Shown: in pieces, positions 8,479-16,677 of the stretch | Layout: each line of letters opens with the position of its first letter | Position numbering within the stretch: position 1 is the first letter of the stretch | NCBI GenBank assembly: GCA_026315105.1 | Contig: JAOYRU010000059.1 | Coordinates: forward strand, 62,001-126,000 | Direction: 5' to 3' | DNA: 64,000 bases | Source: Locusta migratoria | Lineage: Eukaryota; Arthropoda; Insecta; Orthoptera; Acrididae | The notes under the pieces: model-generated | The model's database searches: none | Told to the model about the DNA's origin: nothing | Seen by the model: the letters and a program-made list of their open reading frames with translations, nothing else | Made by a program: the position numbers and the translations under genes

Positions 8479-9055
8479 ATTGTTTGCTCTAATTTATTTA
8501 TTTATTTTAATTCTTTTTTTTTCCCGAGAATGTAACGACTGCTTTTGTGGAAAGGATGCATCTCATCCGACGGCCGTGTCGTGTAGGTCTAAGGCGCTGG
8601 TTTCAGGCACCATTATCTTCGGAGGCGTGGGTTCGAATCCCATTGCTGCCAAGGCATATAGTGTTTTCTCTCTCGAAGATGGGTGCATTCAGTAAGTGAG
8701 TATGAGACAACGAGTTAGTACATTTTCTCTATATTGTGGAATGTGCCACAGAAAGGCTTGCAACAACAGGAATCTATCGAATTGGCGATGGAGAGGAAAA
8801 CAGTAGCGATTTGAAGCGAATGCTGAGAAAATTTGCAGCCATTGGACGTAGAACGGAAATAGGTGCGGCGTTAGCGAGGGCTGTCTTGCACCAGTTGTGA
8901 GACGTTATTTCGAGCATGAAGGCAGGTGCAGTTTTGTCTCATGGTTGCTATAGGACGTCACCACGTAATAAATGTGGCGCATGGTGTTCTGAAATCAGCA
9001 TTTTTGACTGTGGTGTGGTCATTATTATGCCTCGTGAAGGGAGTGTGCTTCGTAG

Positions 9056-9127
9056 TCCGGTGTGGTCTAGTGGCTAGGATATCTGGCTCTCACCCAGGAG
9101 GCCCGGGTTCGATTCCCGGCACCGGAA
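9056..9127 (+). tRNA. tRNA-Glu(CUC), U4 (left of retrotransposon)
   Basis: Complete gene upstream of the insertion. Its nt 15 onward is the start of the left copy of the 352-bp duplication. Confidence 0.95.
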
Positions 9128-9421
9128 TTTCACTTTTTAATGCACCTGTTATGCTACTTGCCTCGACGTTGCCCGGTTTGACGCTCCCCTGACGATTGTA
9201 GAAAGCTATCCAGAGTATAAACAACAGCAGTAACTGGCGGCGAAAGAGAGGCTTCTTCCCCAGACTCACAGTCATCAGGCTGTGGCGTGATGCTTTGCTG
9301 TGTATTGGAGCTAAGAGAGGAAGCTCTTTCGGGGTGTACCCACGGCCGTGATCGTCTAGTGGTTAGGACATTGCGTTGTGGCCGCAATAACCCAGGTTCG
9401 AATCCTGGTCACGGCAATTTT
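9070..9421 (+). repeat. Left copy of the 352-bp duplication flanking the retrotransposon
   Basis: Runs from nt 15 of tRNA-Glu (9056-9127) to the T4 after tRNA-His (9345-9416). The same 352 bp begins directly after the element at 15201. It may be an unusually long target-site duplication, or the result of deletion or unequal exchange in the array. Confidence 0.85.
9345..9416 (+). tRNA. tRNA-His(GUG), U4 left copy
   Basis: Complete; the retrotransposon 5' end begins 6 bases after its discriminator, so the T4 stop is kept. Confidence 0.95.
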
Positions 9422-9563
9422 AAGTTGGCCTGCAGCGGCCCTGCAGTGAGGACGTGTTGCGCTGCGCTGCAGGGAGGCTTGTTTACGTGCTAGGTAAGTC
9501 GCTCGCGCACAGCGGTGTTTACCAGTTAGTAGTTGTATTCACGATGGTTTCTGAGAACTCATA
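9422..9563 (+). promoter_or_regulatory. 5' UTR and presumed internal promoter of the retrotransposon
   Basis: 142 bp from the array junction to the ORF1 start. The first 60 bp are GC-rich with repeated CTGCAG and GCTGCGCTGC motifs. A strong splice-donor-like site (TAG-GTAAGT) lies with its GT at 9494. The only ATG before ORF1 is that of the mini-ORF at 9544. Non-LTR elements normally carry an internal Pol II promoter here; no TATA box is visible. Confidence 0.45.
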
Positions 9564-9564
9564 A
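9544..9564 (+). other. Mini-ORF upstream of ORF1 (6 codons, stop overlaps ORF1 ATG)
   Basis: ATG GTT TCT GAG AAC TCA TAA. The last A of the TAA stop is the first A of the ORF1 ATG (TAATG). It has a good start context (A at -3, G at +4) and is the first ATG of the presumed mRNA, so ORF1 would be reached by reinitiation or leaky scanning. Confidence 0.6.
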
Positions 9565-10988
9565 TGGCGCAAACCAGACGAAAAGATACCTTGAAATTGA
9601 CATTCGATAGTGCTTATGCACGACCTACGTCATTTGAATTAGAAGAATTCATAGAACGGGAAATGAAGGTTGGAATTAACGACATCGTGGGTATACATTT
9701 GTCGATCGTTGCAAGTGTTGCATATGTAAAGTTAAGAGACGCCGAATTTTGTGAAAAAGTATTTGAATCTGTGGGAGGAAGTCTAAAATTTAAGCACAGT
9801 GACGGCAATGTCGGTCAAGTAACTGTTTCACATGCCGGTTTTGGAATTCGGACCATAAGGGTCTTTGAATTACCTTTTGAAGTATCAGCTGAGGACATAA
9901 ATGTCGCAATCGCGCCATACGGTAGAGTCCTAAATAACTTCGCTGAACGATGGTCATCGGCTCACAAGTTTCCCGTGTTAAACGGCGTTCGGCAATTGAA
10001 AGTAGATTTACAACGACACATTCCTTCGTACATAACTATTTGCGGATATCGTGCTATTGTCATTTATGACGGGCAACCCAAGACATGTGGGAGATGTAAC
10101 TCTACTGGTCATGTACGTGCTGAATGTGTACAGAGACGAGTAGCGCAGCTACCTGCAGGTGAACGCGTAGCGCCTCTCGCGATGACGTCACTGCCGACGT
10201 CATTTGCGGCGGTAGCACGCGGCGAGAAGCCACTCCATCCCAGCCGTGACGTACCTACGAAACCGATACAAGAAACAGTTGAGCAGACTATTAATGCCAA
10301 TGCAGATGTAATTTCGCGATCTGACCAAGCAGTAGCGAAACCACAATCGGAAACACAGGACGTCTCGGCACCGACGGCTCCCGAAAAATCCGTCACAAGT
10401 AACACCAGTGACGTTGTGCCCGCTCAGCGCGCACATACCGTAGGGACAGTCGACACGCAAATGGTTGTTGCAACTGATTCCGACCACACCGATGAGTCAC
10501 TGTTAAACGTCAACGTCCCCACAGATGCAAATACATCTCCAAAAAAAACCAAAAAACGGAGGTTAGCACATCAAGGGGCGGAACATTCAGCGCCGAATTT
10601 GCGAGGAAAAGCACAGGCAATAGGTCGGGAATTAAAAGAAGTGGTTAAAGAGGATACAGCTCCCGCTCAAAACCGACGCAATAAAGCCGCACATAAGGCA
10701 ACACTGTCGGACCCTCCCACTGATGTCGACAACACGTCTAGCCACAGTGGGACGAAATCCAATGCGCTAAGAGATGCCGGCCTCCGGTGTCCTGAGAATG
10801 TAGGAAGCACGGTTTCAACAGAGTGGTCGGAAGATGTCGATACCGATGACACAGATGTGGATATGAGGGACACCTCAGAAGGGCCACTTGCTTCCACGCA
10901 TCCCGCGACTGAAGGCGACAAATACTCCTCGCACCTGGCCACAGGTACTCACAAAATGGAAACTGACAATGTTCCATCGTGCCAGTAG
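9564..10988 (+). CDS. Retrotransposon ORF1, zinc-knuckle RNA-binding protein
   Basis: 474 aa. Residues about 1-90 and 93-174 look like two compact alpha/beta (RRM-like) domains; the second contains the runs VFELPFEVSAEDI and GYRAIVIYDGQPKTC. A single zinc knuckle follows: C175-x2-C178-x4-H183-x4-C188. From 190 on the chain is hydrophilic and rich in S, T, D and P, with a basic nuclear-localisation-like patch at 326-334 (PKKTKKRRL). The N-terminal fold plus knuckle resembles ORF1 of Tx1-group elements and the vertebrate protein ZCCHC3. ORF1 proteins coat the element RNA. The ATG at 9564 was chosen because it starts the frame and has a good context. ORF2 lies 42 bp downstream in the same frame, separated by TAG and a second in-frame TGA. 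Confidence 0.88.
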   Translation: MAQTRRKDTLKLTFDSAYARPTSFELEEFIEREMKVGINDIVGIHLSIVASVAYVKLRDAEFCEKVFESVGGSLKFKHSDGNVGQVTVSHAGFGIRTIRVFELPFEVSAEDINVAIAPYGRVLNNFAERWSSAHKFPVLNGVRQLKVDLQRHIPSYITICGYRAIVIYDGQPKTCGRCNSTGHVRAECVQRRVAQLPAGERVAPLAMTSLPTSFAAVARGEKPLHPSRDVPTKPIQETVEQTINANADVISRSDQAVAKPQSETQDVSAPTAPEKSVTSNTSDVVPAQRAHTVGTVDTQMVVATDSDHTDESLLNVNVPTDANTSPKKTKKRRLAHQGAEHSAPNLRGKAQAIGRELKEVVKEDTAPAQNRRNKAAHKATLSDPPTDVDNTSSHSGTKSNALRDAGLRCPENVGSTVSTEWSEDVDTDDTDVDMRDTSEGPLASTHPATEGDKYSSHLATGTHKMETDNVPSCQ

Positions 10989-11016
10989 AAAAGAAACACT
11001 AACCTTCTCTCCCGCA

Positions 11017-11034
11017 ATGGCGAGTGACACATGA
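11017..11034 (+). other. Mini-ORF upstream of ORF2 (5 codons, stop overlaps ORF2 ATG)
   Basis: ATG GCG AGT GAC ACA TGA in a different frame from ORF1 and ORF2. Its TGA overlaps the ORF2 start as ATGA. It begins 28 bases after the ORF1 stop. The same design is seen before ORF1. Confidence 0.55.
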
Positions 11035-14000
11035 ACACCCCGCAGGTGTACAAATTAGTCACTTTAAATCTTAATAAGATCCGCAGTTCCTTGAAGTTAA
11101 AAAATTTACAAGATTTTCTGTACGCCGCGGACATAGATGTCGCGATGCTCCAGGAAGTGTCCGACATTAATTTAGAGCAAATAGCCGGATACAATGTTTT
11201 TACCAACCCAGGCAGGGGAGATGAATTAGGGACTGCGATACTCCTTAAAGAGGGAATCATTGTCCAAGATGTCGAAAGACTTGTGTCCAGCAGAGGGATC
11301 GCTGTCAGTTTTAATAATACCAGGCTAATAAATGTGTACGCTCCATCCGGATCTAGTAACAGACAACGACGTGCTGAATTTTTCAGACACGAAGTATTGC
11401 CTCTCTTCACATCAAATTGCAATGATATCATTTTCGCCGGTGATTTTAACTGTGTGCTCAAGCATATAGATCAAACACCACATTTTAATTTTTGCGCGGA
11501 ACTCTTACAGATTGTTCAGGATCTCGGGTTAACTGACACTTGGACCTGCTTGCACGGCGAAACGACCGGCTTTACCCACGTTACAAGCCATTCCGCCAGC
11601 CGACTTGATAGGATCTATGTGTCCAGAAATTTAACAGGCCAGCTATTGCATTCTGAGATATGGCCCACTTGTTTTTCCGACCATGCAGCCTATATATGTA
11701 CAATTAACATGGAAAAACAGGGTACATACCGCAGTCGTGGTCTATGGAAATTTAACACAGGCCATCTGCGAGATGATGAATGTCGGCAGGTATTTCTGGA
11801 ATCATGGCGAGCGTGTGAGCTAAAACATCATAAATTCAACTCGACCCTCGATTGGTGGCTCAGATGTGCCAAACCAACATTGAGGAAAGCCTTAATGTCC
11901 TATTCCCGTGAGAAGAACGCATGGTACAGACGGACGTCGGAATTTTATTTCCAGTGTCTCCGGGAACTGTATAAACTTGACGCCACAGTTGTAGATAATT
12001 TTGCGAAGATTAAAAAAATTCAGGCAAGACTGCTATCACTGAAGAGAAGGCAGATGGAAGGTGTAAAAGTCCGGGCAAAAGTCCCGGTTTCCCTGAAAGA
12101 TGAAGAGGTCGCAATGTATCATATGATACGTGAAGCGAAACGAGGCAACTGGAAAATTTTGACACAAATTCAAACCAACACCGGTGTAACCGTAACTACG
12201 CAAAGTGGCATACGGGCTGTGATACAACAACATTACACCGAGTTACTGTCAGACAAACCAGTTGATGCGACCAGTTTTGCAGACTTTGCAACAAATTTAC
12301 CACGACGCCTCAATGCAGCGGACGCAACTGAAATGATAACGGAGGTGACGGAAGAGGAGTTAGAAGACATTGTTATGCAGAGCCCGGGCAACAAATCGCC
12401 TGGAAGCGACGGACTACCGGCAGAAGTGTACAAAACTTTTTGGCCCCAATTGAAAACGAAACTACTTACGATGTACAACGAATTAATGGACCCCAATACC
12501 GTCGTTCCACCTGACTTTTGCCAAGGAATTGTTGTACTACTGCCAAAGAAACCGTGCAGCAATACGCTTGCGGCCTTAAGACCTATTACTTTACTTAATG
12601 GGGACTACAAAATTTTCGCCAGAATCCTCAGCCGTCGGCTAAGATCGATCATGCACACGATAACGGGTCCCTACCAAACAAGTGTCGGGAGAGACAGATC
12701 AATTTACCAAACTATCTCAGACTATCGAGATATCATAGCAATAGCCGAGACTTGTAGATTAAAATGTGCCATCTTAACGCTAGACTTTGAAAATGCCTTT
12801 GATAGAGTGAGCCAACACTTCCTCTTCCATATAATGCAGGAAATGGGCTTTCCGCGCCGATTCGTGAGTATAATACAAAATTTGTTCCACAGTAGCACTT
12901 CTAGAATATTAATTAATGGTCAACTCACTGAAGCTATTAAAGTTTCGAGCTCAGTAAGACAGGGATGTCCGATGTCAGCAGCTTTATTTGCCATCGCAAT
13001 GGAACCACTGCTCGTCAAGCTCACGCACCAGCTGCAAGGATTGGTTATGAACGGGCAGAAGATCGTGTGTCATGCATATGCGGATGACGTGGGATTCCTC
13101 GTAGTGAACGACCAAGAAGTAGAGTCCTCGCTCCACATTATCCAGAAATATGAGGCTGCATCTGGAGCCAAACTTAATTGGCAAAAATCCGGTGTCATGC
13201 ATATTGGTTCCGGAATAAACATGCTACACCACGTGCGTTTGAAGGAAGTGACCATGATGAAATGTTTAGGGATACAATTTAGAAAAAAGATACAGAACAC
13301 TATTGCAGTCAATTACAGGGACTTACTCAATAAACTTCGAGCATGTATCCACCTTCACAGCCTGAGGCAACTGAATATTGTACAAAAAGTTGCACTGGTG
13401 AACACCTACATCCTATCTAAAATAAATTATGTCGCAAAAGTGCTACCCATTCCCTGTGGCATCGCACAAAGTATGTTGTCTGCAATTGGTTATTTCGTGA
13501 GCAGAGGCAGCATTTTCAAAGTCAAATATGAAACTTTAACCCTTCCAATAAAAAACGGTGGGCTGAATCTCACGAATGTGCACACAAAGGCACAAGCACT
13601 GTATACCAGTAGTACTTATAAGCTGTGGAAAACGTCAACGCACAGTTTAATTTCCCACCTACTCAATGAAATAGCACCGCCAGATTTAAATCCACCGATT
13701 GACGTTCATCATATACCACCTGCACTACACCATATACAGAACTTTTTATTGGATTTCAGTTACGTCCGGAAAAGGATACCAGAAAAAGAGATAATGGTGG
13801 CAAGACAAATCTACAATTCGTTAATTGCCACAAAACCTCAAAATAACGTAGAAAAAAAGTACAAGAACAACAATTGGCGCGTGATTTGGGAAAATGTCAA
13901 CTCACGAAATTTGCCGTCTGCCGTGCGATCTACTTGGTACACCGCTGTGAATAGGAAAATAGCGACCAATTCGAAGTTATACTCAATTAATTTAGTCGAC

Positions 14001-14369
14001 TCCTCTCTTTGTAACACTTGCACGGTGGAAGACAGTGAAGTACACAGATTTGTATGCTTAAAAGTGAGAGAAGTTTGGAACATAGTTAGGCAGCTGTTGG
14101 CAAGTATAACGAGAACATCCGCCACGGCGATAACACCAGCAGATTTCCTTACACCCGACACTGTGCCCTACCCACAGACTAAAAGAAATTCTGTAAACTG
14201 GATAAAAGCACACACAGTTTATTATATCTTTAACTGTGAAAATCCACGTAAAGAAGACTTCGCCATGTATCTACAGATACAACACGACAAACTACGAGCA
14301 ACCCCAAATTATACCAAGAACTACGCAAAATTTTTAAACAACATTGTCAACGAACGATTAATGTACTAA
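11031..14369 (+). CDS. Retrotransposon ORF2, AP endonuclease and reverse transcriptase
   Basis: 1112 aa, uninterrupted. The AP-type endonuclease spans about 7-220 with the expected catalytic set: N13 (TLNLN), E42 (LQEV), Y103 (NVYAP), D138 and N140 (GDFN), D193 (RLDRI), and S216-D217-H218. The reverse transcriptase spans about 450-760: PGSDGLPAEVYK, PITLLNGDYKIFARIL, metal-binding D585 (LDFENAFDRV), RQGCPMSAALF at 643-653, YADD at 683-686, GAKLNWQKSG and a CLGI motif. Near the C-terminus is C994-x2-C997-x7-H1005-x3-C1009, as in L1/Tx1 and some other clades. No RNase H motif. The protein would nick the target and prime reverse transcription there; the observed 3' junction suggests the nick is in the D arm of tRNA genes. 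All key residues are present, so it may be active. Confidence 0.95.
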   Translation: MNTPQVYKLVTLNLNKIRSSLKLKNLQDFLYAADIDVAMLQEVSDINLEQIAGYNVFTNPGRGDELGTAILLKEGIIVQDVERLVSSRGIAVSFNNTRLINVYAPSGSSNRQRRAEFFRHEVLPLFTSNCNDIIFAGDFNCVLKHIDQTPHFNFCAELLQIVQDLGLTDTWTCLHGETTGFTHVTSHSASRLDRIYVSRNLTGQLLHSEIWPTCFSDHAAYICTINMEKQGTYRSRGLWKFNTGHLRDDECRQVFLESWRACELKHHKFNSTLDWWLRCAKPTLRKALMSYSREKNAWYRRTSEFYFQCLRELYKLDATVVDNFAKIKKIQARLLSLKRRQMEGVKVRAKVPVSLKDEEVAMYHMIREAKRGNWKILTQIQTNTGVTVTTQSGIRAVIQQHYTELLSDKPVDATSFADFATNLPRRLNAADATEMITEVTEEELEDIVMQSPGNKSPGSDGLPAEVYKTFWPQLKTKLLTMYNELMDPNTVVPPDFCQGIVVLLPKKPCSNTLAALRPITLLNGDYKIFARILSRRLRSIMHTITGPYQTSVGRDRSIYQTISDYRDIIAIAETCRLKCAILTLDFENAFDRVSQHFLFHIMQEMGFPRRFVSIIQNLFHSSTSRILINGQLTEAIKVSSSVRQGCPMSAALFAIAMEPLLVKLTHQLQGLVMNGQKIVCHAYADDVGFLVVNDQEVESSLHIIQKYEAASGAKLNWQKSGVMHIGSGINMLHHVRLKEVTMMKCLGIQFRKKIQNTIAVNYRDLLNKLRACIHLHSLRQLNIVQKVALVNTYILSKINYVAKVLPIPCGIAQSMLSAIGYFVSRGSIFKVKYETLTLPIKNGGLNLTNVHTKAQALYTSSTYKLWKTSTHSLISHLLNEIAPPDLNPPIDVHHIPPALHHIQNFLLDFSYVRKRIPEKEIMVARQIYNSLIATKPQNNVEKKYKNNNWRVIWENVNSRNLPSAVRSTWYTAVNRKIATNSKLYSINLVDSSLCNTCTVEDSEVHRFVCLKVREVWNIVRQLLASITRTSATAITPADFLTPDTVPYPQTKRNSVNWIKAHTVYYIFNCENPRKEDFAMYLQIQHDKLRATPNYTKNYAKFLNNIVNERLMY

Positions 14370-15006
14370 GGTATAATAAATGATTCTGATTGGAATATGG
14401 ATGTTTTAGACATTTTACGAATTGATTTCGTCTCGAGAGGACTACCAGTATATATAGATACATATATATAACTCATTGCTCATGAAGGAAAACTCATGAA
14501 AGACTACTATTCTTTTTTATTTATTTTTATTTCTTTATTTTAATTTATTTATTTATTTTAATTCTTATAGCCATGAAGCTTATGGCTCGTGGGAAGTTCT
14601 GCGGAGATAAGAGAAGATGACTTGATTGTACGACTAGTGGAAAACAAAAACTATAGAACAGAATGGATCAAGGAGATAGAGAAACGGAAGCTTACCAATA
14701 CACTTTTGAGAAGACGATCTCCGTCAGGGCAACCGCTGAACCGAAGTGAAATGGAATTAACAGGAAGATGCTTTATTTATTCATCATTCTTAGAAAGTTT
14801 TTTATTTTGAACACAGAAAACGTCGAATACAATACTTTTTATTTTCTTTCTACAAGCGGAAATCGAAAAGCAAACTGCTATTCAAGACATCAACAAGTAA
14901 CAGAAGAAGATAGTTTAATTTTCACAAAAGGCCGAGAGAAGCCGACGCCGATGAAGGCGATTTTGGCGAGCGGAAGGACGGGTTGAAGGGGAGGAAGGAG
15001 ACCCGA

Positions 15007-15008
<2 letters not shown>
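14370..15008 (+). other. 3' UTR of the retrotransposon
   Basis: 639 bp, AT-rich. An AATAAA occurs at 14375, just after the ORF2 stop, and another at 15006 at the start of the A-tract. A TA-rich stretch is at 14448-14472. Positions 14541-14565 are identical over 25 bases to the spacer following every Leu(UAG) gene (226-250). A hairpin with stem AGCCAT/ATGGCT is at 14569-14587. A 73-codon open stretch at 14589-14810 has no recognisable features. The last 80 bases are G/A-rich. Confidence 0.6.
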
Positions 15009-15040
<32 letters not shown>

Positions 15041-15060
15041 AATAAAAAAGAAAAAAAAAA
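15009..15060 (+). repeat. First A-tract at the retrotransposon 3' end
   Basis: Almost pure A, broken by a few T and G. It follows an AATAAA and looks like a retrotransposed poly(A) tail. It ends directly at the D arm of a tRNA-like fragment. Confidence 0.85.
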
Positions 15061-15116
15061 CGGTTAAGACGTCTGCTTAGTAAGCATGGAGGTCCGGGTT
15101 CGATTCCCGGCCGCAC

Positions 15117-15118
<2 letters not shown>
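15061..15118 (+). pseudogene. tRNA-Thr(AGU)-like fragment lacking its 5' end
   Basis: Starts CGGTTAAGAC in the D loop and runs to discriminator A15118 with 3' acceptor strand CCGCACC. The anticodon loop TTAGTAA reads AGT. T arm CCGGG/CCCGG with B box GGTTCGATTCC. The anticodon stem TCTGC/GCATG has one mismatch. The first ~15 nt are absent and replaced by the A-tract. It may derive from a tRNA gene or the tRNA-like head of a SINE; it is unlike any tRNA in the array. Confidence 0.75.
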
Positions 15119-15159
<41 letters not shown>

Positions 15160-15200
15160 AAAGAAAAAAAAAAAAAAGGAGAGAAAAAAAAAAAAAAAAA
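15119..15200 (+). repeat. Second A-tract, ending at tRNA-Glu nt 15
   Basis: A-rich stretch with two short GA-rich breaks (near 15163 and 15178-15183). Its last A may be nt 14 of tRNA-Glu. Assembly of such homopolymers is error-prone. Confidence 0.8.
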
Positions 15201-15258
15201 GTGGCTAGGATATCTGGCTCTCACCCAGGAGGCCCGGGTTCGATTCCCGGCACCGGAA
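15201..15258 (+). pseudogene. tRNA-Glu(CUC) truncated by the retrotransposon (nt 15-72)
   Basis: GTGGCTAGGATATC onward is identical to the array Glu gene, but nt 1-14 (acceptor 5' strand and half the A box) are replaced by poly(A). It cannot form an acceptor stem. It marks the 3' junction of the insertion. Confidence 0.95.
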
Positions 15259-15475
15259 TTTCACTTTTTAATGCACCTGTTATGCTACTTGCCTCGACGT
15301 TGCCCGGTTTGACGCTCCCCTGACGATTGTAGAAAGCTATCCAGAGTATAAACAACAGCAGTAACTGGCGGCGAAAGAGAGGCTTCTTCCCCAGACTCAC
15401 AGTCATCAGGCTGTGGCGTGATGCTTTGCTGTGTATTGGAGCTAAGAGAGGAAGCTCTTTCGGGGTGTACCCACG

Positions 15476-15547
15476 GCCGTGATCGTCTAGTGGTTAGGAC
15501 ATTGCGTTGTGGCCGCAATAACCCAGGTTCGAATCCTGGTCACGGCA
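15476..15547 (+). tRNA. tRNA-His(GUG), U4 right copy
   Basis: Second His of the interrupted unit, inside the right copy of the 352-bp duplication; unchanged. Confidence 0.95.
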
Positions 15548-16275
15548 ATTTTGCACTAGTTTGTTTTTATTTTTTCCCCATCTCAGATCCTCCAAATTTT
15601 GTGACTCCCTCTACTATTCAGTGAGGAACTTTGCATATCGTAGTCTCTAATACATATGTTTTTTCAGAGTACACGAATCTTCCACCAAGCAGGGACATTG
15701 TGCATTTCTGTGTGTGCGTATACTACGATCTTCTCGCAGTCTGTTTGCCCATTTGATTTATACACCTTTGCCTTCCGACCGAGCGGCAGCGAGCGGCAGT
15801 CGAGCAAAGTCAGCAAAGTCAAGAGAAAGACCCCCCCCCCCCCCACGCACCCCCGAGCCGCCATCCCTCGCCTGGAATGTCACTTCATAGTCCTCACAGA
15901 GAAGAACGTAAGAAAAGAACAAATAAAAGTGCTTAGTACGTAGCTTTGTTGTGGCCTCAATATCTTAGGTTCGAATCCTGGTCACGGCAATCAATTTCTG
16001 CAGTAGCTCTTTGCCTTGCTGTTGCTGCCCCCAACTAACCGTGAACAAATGTTGAGTGATAATGACAGCTCTGTCTTTGTTTTTCACGTGTTCTCAGAGG
16101 TCAAATTGCGTACAACTGTTGGCCCAGGACAAGGTAGAAAATTGGGATGATGCGTGAGAAGTTTAGTTGAAAGGGGCACTTGTTTACGATGTGATGGATA
16201 AGCAGGCAGTCACAGTAGAATAGTATGCCCTGTTTGGATAAGAGATAAGAAGGCACAGTGCTTACACCCAGCGCA

Positions 16276-16357
16276 GGTAGCGTGGCCGAGCGGTCTAAGG
16301 CGCTGGTTTAAGGCACCAGTCTCTTCGGAGGCGTGGGTTCGAATCCCACCGCTGCCA
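16276..16357 (+). tRNA. tRNA-Leu(AAG), U4
   Basis: Unchanged; lies after the retrotransposon. Confidence 0.95.
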
Positions 16358-16595
16358 TAATTTTGTGGCACACCACGAAACTGGATCTTCAGGCTTTCTC
16401 TTCCACGATCGCAGCTAAAGCTGTCGGATGGTGTTTTCGTAGGGCAGGAATGATGTTTCTCTTGCTGCCAAGGGAGTACTCTCTGACGAGAGAGCGGAGG
16501 AAATGTGCCGTGCGACGATTGCATAGGCGTTTTGTTTCCTCTTGTAACTGCTTGCTGCAGAGCAAAAGCAACAGTATTGCGGTCGTCGTTCCAGT

Positions 16596-16677
16596 GGTAA
16601 CGTGGCCGAGCGGTCTAAGGCGCTGGTTTTAGGCACCAGTCTCTTCGGAGGCGTGGGTTCGAATCCCACCGTTGCCA
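16596..16677 (+). tRNA. tRNA-Leu(UAG), U5
   Basis: Unchanged; the first Leu(UAG) after the retrotransposon. Confidence 0.95.

Larger units (their letters stand above)
9422..15200 (+). mobile_element. Full-length non-LTR retrotransposon (Tx1/L1-like) inserted in the tRNA array
   Basis: This 5779-bp element has two intact ORFs, no terminal repeats and an A-rich 3' end. It lies in the same orientation as the tRNA genes. ORF1 has a zinc knuckle; ORF2 joins an AP endonuclease to a reverse transcriptase and ends with a CCHC motif; there is no RNase H domain. This layout fits the Tx1 group of the L1 lineage, several members of which insert in multicopy RNA genes. The 3' end enters tRNA-Glu at nt 15. 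Only one copy is in the window. Intact frames suggest a recent insertion. Clade placement is by motif recall; R1-like insect elements are the alternative. Confidence 0.9.
15201..15552 (+). repeat. Right copy of the 352-bp duplication flanking the retrotransposon
   Basis: Starts at nt 15 of a truncated tRNA-Glu and continues through a complete tRNA-His to its T4. The two copies have the same length and I saw no difference between them. Confidence 0.85.
8397..16595 (+). repeat. Tandem tRNA unit U4, interrupted by the retrotransposon
   Basis: Left part 8397-9421 ends 5 bp after tRNA-His. The retrotransposon occupies 9422-15200. The array resumes inside tRNA-Glu at 15201, so the Glu-to-His segment is present twice. 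Chimeric pseudo-tRNA 8570-8651; His remnant 15928-15989; C-tract 14. One extra C follows the T-run near 8524. Confidence 0.95.

Noticed and set aside
9564..14369. ORF1 and ORF2 as one reading frame joined by stop readthrough
   Set aside because: They share a frame, but two stops (TAG 10986 and TGA 11025) lie between them and ORF2 has its own ATG with a mini-ORF overlap, so reinitiation is the simpler model.
14589..14810. 73-codon open frame in the 3' UTR of the element
   Set aside because: Weak support: short, no recognisable motif, in an AT-rich 3' UTR. Mentioned within the 3' UTR entry only.
9422..15200. LTR retrotransposon or endogenous virus
   Set aside because: No long terminal repeats, no protease, integrase or envelope; the AP endonuclease plus YADD reverse transcriptase and poly(A) end define a LINE.
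14922..15224. 100-codon minus-strand open frame rich in F
   Set aside because: It is the translation of the A-tracts and tRNA fragments at the retrotransposon 3' end.
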